Positions 32,954 through 40,755 of a DNA stretch of 41,930 nucleotides are shown here, piece by piece; position 1 is the stretch's first letter, and every line of letters begins with the position of its first letter. A program made the translations under genes and the position numbers. The stretch is from an uncultured Eudoraea sp. (lineage in GTDB: Bacteria > Bacteroidota > Bacteroidia > Flavobacteriales > Flavobacteriaceae), in assembly GCF_947258525.1 (NCBI RefSeq), contig NZ_CAMYIP010000078.1, forward strand, positions 1 to 41,930, written 5' to 3'. The notes under the pieces are model-generated. The model was given only the letters and a program-made list of their open reading frames with translations, had not been told where the DNA came from and ran no database searches.

Positions 32954-34216
32954 ATGAACCATTTACCACTAACTGATGACACCGTAATTTTTGGTTTATT
33001 ATGTCTCTGTCTTGGATTTGTATTTTACACTTCTTCCATTAAAACCGGATTTTGGAAAAAATTCTACAGGGTTGTGCCAACACTGTTAATGTGCTACATG
33101 CTACCGGCAATTTTAACAAGCATAGGACTTATCTCAGAGGAAGATTCAAAACTATATTATATAGCTAGCAGATATCTCCTGCCTGCGGCATTAGTACTTA
33201 TGACATTAAGTATAGATCTTAAGGCGATATTGAACCTTGGTTCTAAAGCACTTATTATGTTCTTAACGGGAACTGCAGGAATTATCATTGGTGGTCCTAT
33301 CGCTATCTTAATAGTCTCAATATTTTCTCCTGAAACGGTTGGAGGGAACGATTTTGATGCGGTATGGAGAGGTTTAGCAACAATTGCCGGAAGCTGGATT
33401 GGGGGTGGTGCGAACCAGGCAGCTATGCTCGAAGTCTTTTCTTATAACCCTAAGAAATTTGGGGATATGGTATTGGTAGATATCGTAGTTGCAAACATTT
33501 GGATGGCTATAATTCTTCTTGGTATCGGTAAGTCTGCAAGAATTGACAAGTGGTTAAAATCAGATACCTCTTCAATTGAAACTCTCAAGACAAAAGTTTC
33601 AGAATACACAGCAAAAATTACCAGGGTAACAACACTTAATGACTACATAATTATGTTGAGTTTGTCATTTACAGCAGTTGGGATTGCTCATTTTTGTGGG
33701 TTCCATTTTTCAGAATTTCTACAGGACAATTTTGAAGTCATACGGAATAAAGAAAAAGCCCTTTCCTCTTTGGGTTCAAAATTTTTATGGATGGTCGTTT
33801 TTGCTACGACTGTGGGCATAATCCTTTCCTTCACAAAAGCCAAAAATTACGAAGGTGCGGGAGCAAGTAAAATAGGTGGGTTATTTATCTATATCCTTGT
33901 AGCTACCATTGGAATGAAAATGGATTTGGGAAGCCTTTTAGACAAACCGGGTTTAATAGCGGTAGGTCTAATTTGGATTTCAATACATGCCGGATTGTTG
34001 ATTTTTGTGGCAAAAATTATTAAGGCTCCTTATTTTTTCCTTGCTGTAGGAAGTCAGGCAAATGTAGGTGGAGCGGCATCAGCGCCTATCGTCGCGGCAG
34101 AGTTTCATCCTTCACTTACCTCTGTAGGTATTTTGCTTGCTGTTTTAGGTTACGTTATAGGCACCGCCGGTGCATATATATGTGCTTTACTTATGGAAAT
34201 TGCTTCAAAAGTTTAA
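32954..34216 (+). CDS. DUF819 family integral membrane protein
   Basis: Protein of 420 residues with about ten to twelve membrane helices. GSWIGGGANQAAMLEVF and the mirrored VGSQANVGGAASAPIVAAEF near the end are the twin re-entrant-type signatures of the DUF819 (YjcL-like) family, which resembles a bile-acid/sodium symporter or CPA-type fold. The substrate is unknown. The DUF4369 lipoprotein gene starts 45 bases downstream and may be co-transcribed. Confidence 0.88.
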   Translation: MNHLPLTDDTVIFGLLCLCLGFVFYTSSIKTGFWKKFYRVVPTLLMCYMLPAILTSIGLISEEDSKLYYIASRYLLPAALVLMTLSIDLKAILNLGSKALIMFLTGTAGIIIGGPIAILIVSIFSPETVGGNDFDAVWRGLATIAGSWIGGGANQAAMLEVFSYNPKKFGDMVLVDIVVANIWMAIILLGIGKSARIDKWLKSDTSSIETLKTKVSEYTAKITRVTTLNDYIIMLSLSFTAVGIAHFCGFHFSEFLQDNFEVIRNKEKALSSLGSKFLWMVVFATTVGIILSFTKAKNYEGAGASKIGGLFIYILVATIGMKMDLGSLLDKPGLIAVGLIWISIHAGLLIFVAKIIKAPYFFLAVGSQANVGGAASAPIVAAEFHPSLTSVGILLAVLGYVIGTAGAYICALLMEIASKV

Positions 34217-34261
34217 ATTTCCAATAAACTTTATTGATATTTGCCGCAGAATTAAAATACT

Positions 34262-34969
34262 ATGAGGAACCTGATAATTACTATACTTAGCTGTGCCGTA
34301 ATAATTTCTTGCGGACCTAAGGATACTGAAAATACAATGACAGTTACCGGTAATGTAAAAGGATTAAAAAAAGGCACACTTTATCTTCAGCATATACCAG
34401 ATACAACTCTGGTAGTAATAGATTCTCTAAAGGTTGAGGGTGATGGTAACTTCACTTTTAAAACCGAAGTTGAAAGTCCTGAGATTTTCTATTTATACCT
34501 TGCTAAAAAAGACAATAATGATATAAATGACAGGATTACTTTTTTTGGCGAGCCAGGAATAATTACAATTAACACCAATTGGAACACTTTCGATACCAAG
34601 GCTAAAATTGAAGGCTCTAAAACACATAAAAAACTTGAGGAATACAGGAAAGTGATGTCTCGTTTTAACACCACGAATCTCGAAATTATGAGAGCTGTCT
34701 ACGATCCTGAAACTCCTAAAGATTCCCTAACTCAGGATTCCTTACAAAAAGCAAGTGACCAGAACATTAGAAGAGGTTATCTCTATGCTTTAAACTTTGC
34801 GCTTAACAATAAAGAATCTCATATTGCGCCATATATAGCCTTAAAAGAGGTGCCAGATGCCAACAAAATTTACCTGGATTCTATTAATAATTCACTTAGT
34901 CCTGAAGTAGCTAAAGGTAAATATGGTAGTGCTCTGCAAGAATATCTGGAAAAGGTAGAAAATAAATAA
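34262..34969 (+). CDS. DUF4369 lipoprotein
   Basis: Protein of 235 residues. A lipoprotein signal (MRNLIITILSCAVIISCG, lipobox IISC) is followed by a DUF4369 domain (about 25-115; TVTGNVKGLKKGTLYLQHI, VIDSLKVEGDGNFTFK) and a helical tail. In many relatives DUF4369 is followed by a thioredoxin-like domain; here that domain is missing. Probably outer- or inner-membrane anchored, of unknown function. It converges on the small gene at 34986 without a visible terminator. Confidence 0.85.
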   Translation: MRNLIITILSCAVIISCGPKDTENTMTVTGNVKGLKKGTLYLQHIPDTTLVVIDSLKVEGDGNFTFKTEVESPEIFYLYLAKKDNNDINDRITFFGEPGIITINTNWNTFDTKAKIEGSKTHKKLEEYRKVMSRFNTTNLEIMRAVYDPETPKDSLTQDSLQKASDQNIRRGYLYALNFALNNKESHIAPYIALKEVPDANKIYLDSINNSLSPEVAKGKYGSALQEYLEKVENK

Positions 34970-34985
34970 TACGAAAGTTAAATAC

Positions 34986-35255
34986 CTAAGGTAATTTATT
35001 GAGTTTATCTACGAGGGCTCTGGCTTTTTCTTCCAGTTCTTTACGCACACCCTTTAGATGTTCCTTCCTGTTTTCAATGTCTTTTTTGTTAACTTTTGAA
35101 ATTAATTCATCAAAAGTTTTAATTGCACCATCAATAATTTCAGACCCCTCTTTGGAGCCTTGTTTATCATTGGAAGCCTCAACAATGTAAACTGCTTCAA
35201 TAATATCTCCCAGTACGTAATTTATATCTTTTTTTAATTCTCTGATATTTGCCAT
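34986..35255 (-). CDS. Small helical cytoplasmic protein of unknown function
   Basis: Protein of 89 residues, highly charged and predicted all-helical (MANIRELKKDINYVLGDI, then a lysine/glutamate-rich coiled-coil-like second half). No signal, no catalytic motif. Such small proteins are common in Flavobacteriia and unassigned. It lies 32 bases downstream of manA on the same strand and may be the last gene of that operon. Confidence 0.75.
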   Translation of the reverse strand: MANIRELKKDINYVLGDIIEAVYIVEASNDKQGSKEGSEIIDGAIKTFDELISKVNKKDIENRKEHLKGVRKELEEKARALVDKLNKLP

Positions 35256-35287
35256 TGCTCTATAATTTTGTGTAAAAGTACGCTATT

Positions 35288-36256
35288 TCAAACAGTAATT
35301 TCCAGAAGTTTTGCTTGTTCAGAATTCAAAAGAATATGGCTACTACTAGCAGGTACTAAAACGGTCTCGCCTTTTTTAATCAAGATCGATCCAAAATCGT
35401 TTTCTATTAAAACATCACCATCAATACACATGTATATGGTAAAGCAATCCCGATCTGATACATCAAAACGGATATTTTGATTTAAGCTGATAAAATTGGT
35501 TTTAAAATAAGGGCAATTTACCATGGGGTTAGCAGCGTTCATTTTCTGCTCATAGCTAACTTTAAAATCGTCTTTTTTGGCATAATCAATAGCATCAAGC
35601 GACAATTCTGTATGTAATTCTCTTGGATTTCCATCTGCATCTTTTCTGTTATAGTCATACACCCTATAGGTTTGGTCAGAAGTTTGCTGTATTTCCGCTA
35701 TCAGTACCCCTGCACCTATGGCGTGTATTTTACCTGCATTTATAAAGTAGGTGTCCCCTTCGCTAACACTCTCATAGTTTAATAAGTCTGTTAGCGAATT
35801 ATTCTTCAGGCTTTCTGTATAGATTTCCTCCGTAACATCTTCATTAAAGCCAATTATCAACTCGGCATCTTCATCAGAATCCATTACGTACCACATTTCA
35901 GTTTTTCCGAAAGAATTGTGACGCTTTCTTGCTAGTTCATCATTAGGATGTAACTGAATGGAGAGGTCTTTCTGTGCATCAATGAATTTAATGAGGATAG
36001 GGAACTCCTTACCAAATCGTTCTAAAACACTTTTCCCGAGAATAGCTTCAGGAAATTCGTCAATTAGATTTGTTAGGGAAGTTCCTTTATGAGGACCATT
36101 GGCAACGATTGAAACGTCTCCGTTTACGCCGGATATTTCCCAACTCTCCCCAACCAGATCACTTTCCAGTTCTTTGCCTAAAATGGTACCCAGTTTTGTT
36201 CCTCCCCAAAGACGTTCTTTAAGAATAGGGTAAAATTTAATCGGATATAAGTTCAT
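35288..36256 (-). CDS. manA: Class I mannose-6-phosphate isomerase
   Basis: Zinc enzyme of 322 residues interconverting fructose-6-phosphate and mannose-6-phosphate. The cupin barrel and its ligands are visible: SIQLHPNDE (about 96-104), KTEMWYVMD, and HAIGAGVLIAEIQQTSDQTYRVYDYNR, which carries the catalytic arginine. This is the short Bacillus-type form. Its ATG overlaps the peroxiredoxin stop by 4 bases (ATGA). Mannose-6-phosphate would feed GDP-mannose and cell-surface sugars. Confidence 0.92.
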   Translation of the reverse strand: MNLYPIKFYPILKERLWGGTKLGTILGKELESDLVGESWEISGVNGDVSIVANGPHKGTSLTNLIDEFPEAILGKSVLERFGKEFPILIKFIDAQKDLSIQLHPNDELARKRHNSFGKTEMWYVMDSDEDAELIIGFNEDVTEEIYTESLKNNSLTDLLNYESVSEGDTYFINAGKIHAIGAGVLIAEIQQTSDQTYRVYDYNRKDADGNPRELHTELSLDAIDYAKKDDFKVSYEQKMNAANPMVNCPYFKTNFISLNQNIRFDVSDRDCFTIYMCIDGDVLIENDFGSILIKKGETVLVPASSSHILLNSEQAKLLEITV

Positions 36257-36708
36257 TTCAATTTCTTCAACGTATTTAAAGCCTTTTTCATGTGTAATGA
36301 GGCATTAATACTATTAAAGGCCATCAATATCACACCTTCCTTGCTTACTACATAAGTTTCCCTGCCCGGAAGTAAATTAAACAACTTGCTCTCTACTTTG
36401 AACAAACTTTGTACTTTCTTTTGCCTATCGGCCAAAAGTTTAAATGGCAGCTTATATTTTGATGCAAATCTACGATGTGTATTTTCAGAATCGGAACTTA
36501 TGCCGATGACTGTTGCTCCAAGTTCGGTGAATTCCTCATAACTGTCCCTGAATGAACATACTTCTAATGTGCACCCAGGGGTGTAATCCTTAGGATAAAA
36601 AAAAATTACAAAAGGTTTCTTGCCTACTATATCATTGCTGTTGAATAGCTTACCGTCCTGATCGGGCAATGAAAATTGCGGTATGACTTGTCCCACCTTC
36701 AGACCCAT
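36253..36708 (-). CDS. Peroxiredoxin (BCP/PrxQ type)
   Basis: Thiol peroxidase of 151 residues. The peroxidatic cysteine is C46 in DYTPGCTLEVCSFRD and the resolving C51 lies five residues later, the pattern of atypical 2-Cys PrxQ/BCP enzymes reduced by thioredoxin. Cytoplasmic. It sits in the middle of the idi-queD-prx-manA operon, 3 bases after queD, and overlaps manA by 4 bases. Confidence 0.94.
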   Translation of the reverse strand: MGLKVGQVIPQFSLPDQDGKLFNSNDIVGKKPFVIFFYPKDYTPGCTLEVCSFRDSYEEFTELGATVIGISSDSENTHRRFASKYKLPFKLLADRQKKVQSLFKVESKLFNLLPGRETYVVSKEGVILMAFNSINASLHMKKALNTLKKLK

Positions 36709-36711
36709 GAT

Positions 36712-37119
36712 CTATCCATTGTAGGTGACAAAATTACGAGGAGTTTCATAAAGAACAACTTCGAGTTCCTTATTTGAATCTATATGCGGAAGTAATTTAT
36801 TGTAGATAACTATAACAATATTTTCCGCAGTTGGATTTAACGTCTTAAATTCAGGAACTTCAACATTTAAATTCTTATGATCCAAAGCATCTTCTATCTC
36901 AGACTTGATCAAATCCTTCAGAATTTTCATGTCTATTACGAAACCGGTCTCGGGATCAATCTCCCCTGTCACGCTAACTACTAATTCATAGTTGTGTCCA
37001 TGATAATTGGGATTATTACATTTACCAAAAACCAGATTATTCTTAGCATCATCCCAATCTTTTCGATATAAACGGTGGGCTGCATTAAAATGAGCCTTTC
37101 TACTGACTTTTACTTTCAT
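36712..37119 (-). CDS. queD: 6-carboxytetrahydropterin synthase / PTPS family protein
   Basis: Protein of 135 residues of the PTPS/QueD family. Zinc ligands H15, H40 and H42 (AAHRLY, NYHGHNYEL) and the catalytic C34 (FGKCNNPN) are in place, and YETPRNFVTY closes the protein with the conserved glutamate. The role may be queuosine precursor synthesis or a pterin pathway; queC and queE are not nearby, so the symbol is by family only. It overlaps idi by 4 bases (ATGA). Confidence 0.9.
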   Translation of the reverse strand: MKVKVSRKAHFNAAHRLYRKDWDDAKNNLVFGKCNNPNYHGHNYELVVSVTGEIDPETGFVIDMKILKDLIKSEIEDALDHKNLNVEVPEFKTLNPTAENIVIVIYNKLLPHIDSNKELEVVLYETPRNFVTYNG

Positions 37120-37658
37120 ACTATCTGGTGATTCTCTACAAGGTGATCATAAAACTTTTCAAATATTATTTTGAACCAAACTGTATACGATTCCGGATTA
37201 TCTGAAATATCTTTTTTGATATTTTCTGGACTCATCCATTTCCAATCGGCCACTTCGTCCTGGTTAATATTTGGTGGATCATCATAATAACCTATCATCA
37301 CATGGTCGAGCTCATGCTCGGTTAAACCGTTGTCAAATGGCGCTTTATAAATAAACCAGAAAAGTTCCTTTAAATCGGTTTTAAAACCCATTTCTTCCTG
37401 TAATCTCCTTTTTCCGGCCTCCAAACTGGTTTCACCCTGGCGTTGATGACTACAACAGGTATTTGTCCACAATGAAGGAGAATGATATTTATGTTCAGCC
37501 CTTTGCTGTAGCATAGTCTCACCATTTTTATTCATAATAAAAACAGAAAAAGCCCTATGCAGTACAGCTTTTTCATGTGCTTCCATTTTTGGCATTATAC
37601 CAATCTCTTCATCCAATTGATTTACGAGAATAACATTTTCCTCTTTTTTATTTCCCAT
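37116..37658 (-). CDS. idi: Isopentenyl-diphosphate delta-isomerase, type 1
   Basis: Nudix-fold enzyme of 180 residues that interconverts isopentenyl and dimethylallyl diphosphate. The catalytic cysteine is in NTCCSHQ (C68/C69), the Nudix-like helix is GETSLEAGKRRLQEEMGF, and the catalytic glutamate is E116 in GLTEHELDHV. First gene of the operon with queD, peroxiredoxin and manA. The -7 element ends 4 bases before its ATG, so the message is probably leaderless. Confidence 0.95.
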   Translation of the reverse strand: MGNKKEENVILVNQLDEEIGIMPKMEAHEKAVLHRAFSVFIMNKNGETMLQQRAEHKYHSPSLWTNTCCSHQRQGETSLEAGKRRLQEEMGFKTDLKELFWFIYKAPFDNGLTEHELDHVMIGYYDDPPNINQDEVADWKWMSPENIKKDISDNPESYTVWFKIIFEKFYDHLVENHQIV

Positions 37659-37662
37659 CCAG

Positions 37663-37670
37663 CAAAAATA
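37663..37670 (-). promoter_or_regulatory. -7 element of the idi operon, leaderless
   Basis: Perfect TATTTTTG on the minus strand, 4 bases upstream of ATG 37658; no -33 TTG found. Confidence 0.5.
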
Positions 37671-37745
37671 GCACCTTTATGCCATATTCTGGGTTAAGAG
37701 GATCAAAAAAGTTGATTAAGTAAGTTAGCTTAAGCTGAGATAGTT

Positions 37746-38714
37746 CTAAAAGAAGCGCGGAGATTTTAGGTTTCCTTTTACTTTTATGAATTCATATCGC
37801 AAAATTATTTCGAAAGAACCATTGTTAAAGGCAGCCTGTCCCAATTCTGTAATTTCCCTGTCATATGCCAGGCCGAGTAGAAATGAAGGTGAAATCTGAA
37901 AACCTACCAATCCGCTGAATGCAGCGTCCCATCTGTAAGCGAGCCCCATTATGAATTTATCATTGTACATAAAGTTAGCTGATAAATCAACTCCTAAGGG
38001 TGCACCCTGTGTGGCTTTAAGAAGTAAAGCAGGTTTAAATTTCCAAAATGCACTCATATCAAAAACATAACCTGTGATGAGATATAAATTCATTTGTTCC
38101 TTGGCTGTTGATAGAGAAGATTCATCAAAATGGGAGGTTTCCAAAAATCTGGGAACCGATAAACCTGCATAAAACCTTTCTGTATGATAATAAACTCCTG
38201 CACCTATATTCGGTGAGAACCTGTTTGTAATATCCTGCTGTAATGTTGGATCGGGTCCTCCGGGGTTTGTTACATCCTGGTTTAACTCAGAAAACCTGAT
38301 ATCTAACAAACTTGCGCTTGCTTTTAATCCAAAACTTAAACGAGATTCCTCTGCCAGTTGCAGGGTGTACGAAAAGTCAATATCAAAAAAAGTTTCAGAT
38401 GTAGGTCCTATTTGGTCGTTTACTACAGATACTCCAAGACCAACCCCTCTATAGCCCAAGGGTGTATGCATATTGAAAGTTTGCGTTTTTGGTGCTCCAT
38501 CCAAACCTACCCATTGTGAACGATATAAGCCTGCAATACTCATATGCCCACGAGAACCTGCGTATGCCGGATTAACACTCACCGTGTTATACATATATTG
38601 AGTATACTGTGCATCTTGTTGCGCATGAAGATGTCCGGCTAATAGAAAAACCAGAAGGCCATATATAATTTTCAGGCTTCTCTGCAAATAACTTTTTTGT
38701 TTTAACTGTAGCAT
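37746..38714 (-). CDS. PorP/SprF-family type IX secretion membrane protein
   Basis: Protein of 322 residues from ATG 38714, with a signal peptide (about 1-32, LLVFLLAGHLHAQ) and the family signature QDAQYTQYMYNTVSVNPAYAGSRG at the mature start. The rest is a beta-barrel (PorP/SprF; SprF is needed for export of SprB-type adhesins). A longer frame reaches 38771 but overlaps the upstream gene and precedes the signal peptide. It starts 4 bases after the stop of the gliding-type C-terminal-domain gene, so the two are coupled, and it probably supports export of that protein or of the adhesin upstream. Confidence 0.93.
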   Translation of the reverse strand: MLQLKQKSYLQRSLKIIYGLLVFLLAGHLHAQQDAQYTQYMYNTVSVNPAYAGSRGHMSIAGLYRSQWVGLDGAPKTQTFNMHTPLGYRGVGLGVSVVNDQIGPTSETFFDIDFSYTLQLAEESRLSFGLKASASLLDIRFSELNQDVTNPGGPDPTLQQDITNRFSPNIGAGVYYHTERFYAGLSVPRFLETSHFDESSLSTAKEQMNLYLITGYVFDMSAFWKFKPALLLKATQGAPLGVDLSANFMYNDKFIMGLAYRWDAAFSGLVGFQISPSFLLGLAYDREITELGQAAFNNGSFEIILRYEFIKVKGNLKSPRFF

Positions 38715-38718
38715 TGGT

Positions 38719-40737
38719 CTATCTATTAATGTATATATATCCGGACAGCGATTTCTGTACACCATCATCATTCACATAATCAAGGATATAGAAATATGTA
38801 CCCACCGGTAACTTGTTATCCACATCCACCGTTGCTCTTCCTTGAGATGTGCCATCAAAGACATTACCCTGGGTGTTATAAGCATTTGTGGTATAAACCT
38901 GTACACCCCATCTATTGTAAATGCGAATTGTATTATCGGGGAAATCTTCTAATCCTCTAATACTTAAAACATCATGAACACCGTCTCCATTAGGGGTTAC
39001 CACATTGAATACCTCAATGTCCTCTTCACTGGCATTAGGTTCTAAATAATCCGGTGTACCATCTGCATCCATATCATCATTAGCAAAATTTCCATCACCG
39101 TTGGTATCTTCAGATGCGGTAGGTATAAGGTCGTCATCGTCATCTGTATCCCTATAGTCAGATTCAGAATCACCATCTGTATTTGGCAACATATCATACG
39201 GATCATCAATTTCATCATTTACATCGTCATCTATAGTTGTATAACCTTCATAGCCGTCATCAAGGCCATCATTATCCTTGTCAGATCCAATAAATACCAC
39301 ATCAGGTATACCATCTCTGTCCATATCATGTCCCTCAATACTATCCGGAACATTGTCATCATCACTATCGGTATCAACATAATCCGGCAGACCATCACCA
39401 TCTGTATCCACAGGTAGAATTCCTAATCCACCACCATTTTCATATACATCATCCAAACCATTACTATTGGCATCTATACCGCTCGGTGCAGTATATCCTG
39501 CCGTGGTTTGCGCTTCTACATTGTCCGGAATACCATCATCGTCACTATCTATATCCAGATAATCTGCTATACCATCACCATCGGTATCTGTTGGATTTGT
39601 AGTAGGATCATTATCTCCATCTAAGTTTAAATCTTCAAAACTGTCTACTATTCCATCATTGTCTGTATCAAGATCTACTCCAACCGGGTTTACAAGGATG
39701 GTAACTGTGGTGGTACTGCAATTGGATAAACTATCGCATAATGTATACGTAAAGCTATCTGTCCCAACAAAACCAGGATTAGGAGTATATGTGATGATAT
39801 CATCCGAAGGATCTCCGGGGGTTCCGTTATTATTGATTACAGCTGTGCCATCAGACGGACTAGTAATCGTAAGTGTTCCGATCGTAGGTATATCGTTGTC
39901 ATTTAATAAAACATCTATATCTACAGCTATATCTTCTATTGTGGCTATTGAATCCGGCAATGCATCTACAATAGGCAGTACATCTACTGTAACAGTTGCT
40001 GTACTGCAATCTCCTGTAGTATTGCATACTGTATAGTCAAAAGAGTCAGGCCCGTTATAATCCGGATTTGGTATATATGTAACAATATCATCTGTTGGAT
40101 CATTAGGGGTACCATTGCCATTAATAGTAACAGTTCCATTTGCTGGGTTGGTTGTTGTCAGAGTTCCTATAGTTGGCAGATCACTGTCATTGGCATAAAT
40201 TGGAACAAAGACGGAAGTATCTTCATCAAGCGTAATAAAGTCGTCGACTAAGGTAGCAGCTTGCTGCAAACAAACCACCGTAAAACCCGGAAGATCAATT
40301 GAATTACCGGCTTTACTAATTGTGGCTACATAACGTACCACCGAAGTTGTCGATGTAACTACCGGCTGTAACTGATTACCGCCAACAGCAGGGTTCCAGC
40401 TTACCGTAGCACTACCACTGACATTTGCGGTAATGTCCAGGGTAACCTGATTATCCGGAGCTGTACAATCTGTTAATATAAAATATCCTGTAGCATTAGA
40501 ACCGCATAACGTACCATCATAAGTGGCAAAATATACTCCCGGTGTACTCGTCTCATAAAAGAAATCGGTACTTAATACTGTGGAGGTATCAGAAGCTTCA
40601 TACCATCTATAATTACTTTCGTCACCGCCGTTAGGTGCCTGAAGTAAAAATTGAGCATTGGATGCACTAATCCCCAGTAATGTAAATACAGTACTGAGGA
40701 CTAGAAAATAATATCTGTTTGCAGTTTTCAAACCCAT
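38719..40737 (-). CDS. T9SS type B-sorted surface protein with tandem Ig-like and TSP3 repeats
   Basis: Protein of 672 residues. Order: signal peptide (1-28, ending SNAQ), a non-repetitive N-terminal region (30-160), two tandem-95/cadherin-like repeats (about 165-255 and 256-352; each with a DYTVC/TYTLC-like strand and TVTVDV/TVTILV), a run of calcium-binding thrombospondin type 3 repeats (about 355-570; [19 protein letters not shown] and relatives), and a gliding-motility-associated C-terminal domain (about 572-672; [38 protein letters not shown], ending LSGYIYINR). That last domain is the type B sorting signal of the type IX system. Probably a cell-surface, calcium-stabilised adhesin-like protein. 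Confidence 0.93.
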   Translation of the reverse strand: MGLKTANRYYFLVLSTVFTLLGISASNAQFLLQAPNGGDESNYRWYEASDTSTVLSTDFFYETSTPGVYFATYDGTLCGSNATGYFILTDCTAPDNQVTLDITANVSGSATVSWNPAVGGNQLQPVVTSTTSVVRYVATISKAGNSIDLPGFTVVCLQQAATLVDDFITLDEDTSVFVPIYANDSDLPTIGTLTTTNPANGTVTINGNGTPNDPTDDIVTYIPNPDYNGPDSFDYTVCNTTGDCSTATVTVDVLPIVDALPDSIATIEDIAVDIDVLLNDNDIPTIGTLTITSPSDGTAVINNNGTPGDPSDDIITYTPNPGFVGTDSFTYTLCDSLSNCSTTTVTILVNPVGVDLDTDNDGIVDSFEDLNLDGDNDPTTNPTDTDGDGIADYLDIDSDDDGIPDNVEAQTTAGYTAPSGIDANSNGLDDVYENGGGLGILPVDTDGDGLPDYVDTDSDDDNVPDSIEGHDMDRDGIPDVVFIGSDKDNDGLDDGYEGYTTIDDDVNDEIDDPYDMLPNTDGDSESDYRDTDDDDDLIPTASEDTNGDGNFANDDMDADGTPDYLEPNASEEDIEVFNVVTPNGDGVHDVLSIRGLEDFPDNTIRIYNRWGVQVYTTNAYNTQGNVFDGTSQGRATVDVDNKLPVGTYFYILDYVNDDGVQKSLSGYIYINR

Positions 40738-40755
40738 TAGGGACTTTATGTCTTA

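Noticed and set aside
39010-39680. Periodic GAT-rich sequence considered as a DNA-level tandem repeat or CRISPR
   Set aside because: The periodicity follows the Asp/Gly-rich TSP3 motifs; spacing is irregular and copies are not identical, so there is no array of direct repeats with spacers.
39659-40036. Plus-strand frame opposite the TSP3/Ig-like protein
   Set aside because: Antisense shadow created by the repetitive coding sequence; no start context and no family features.
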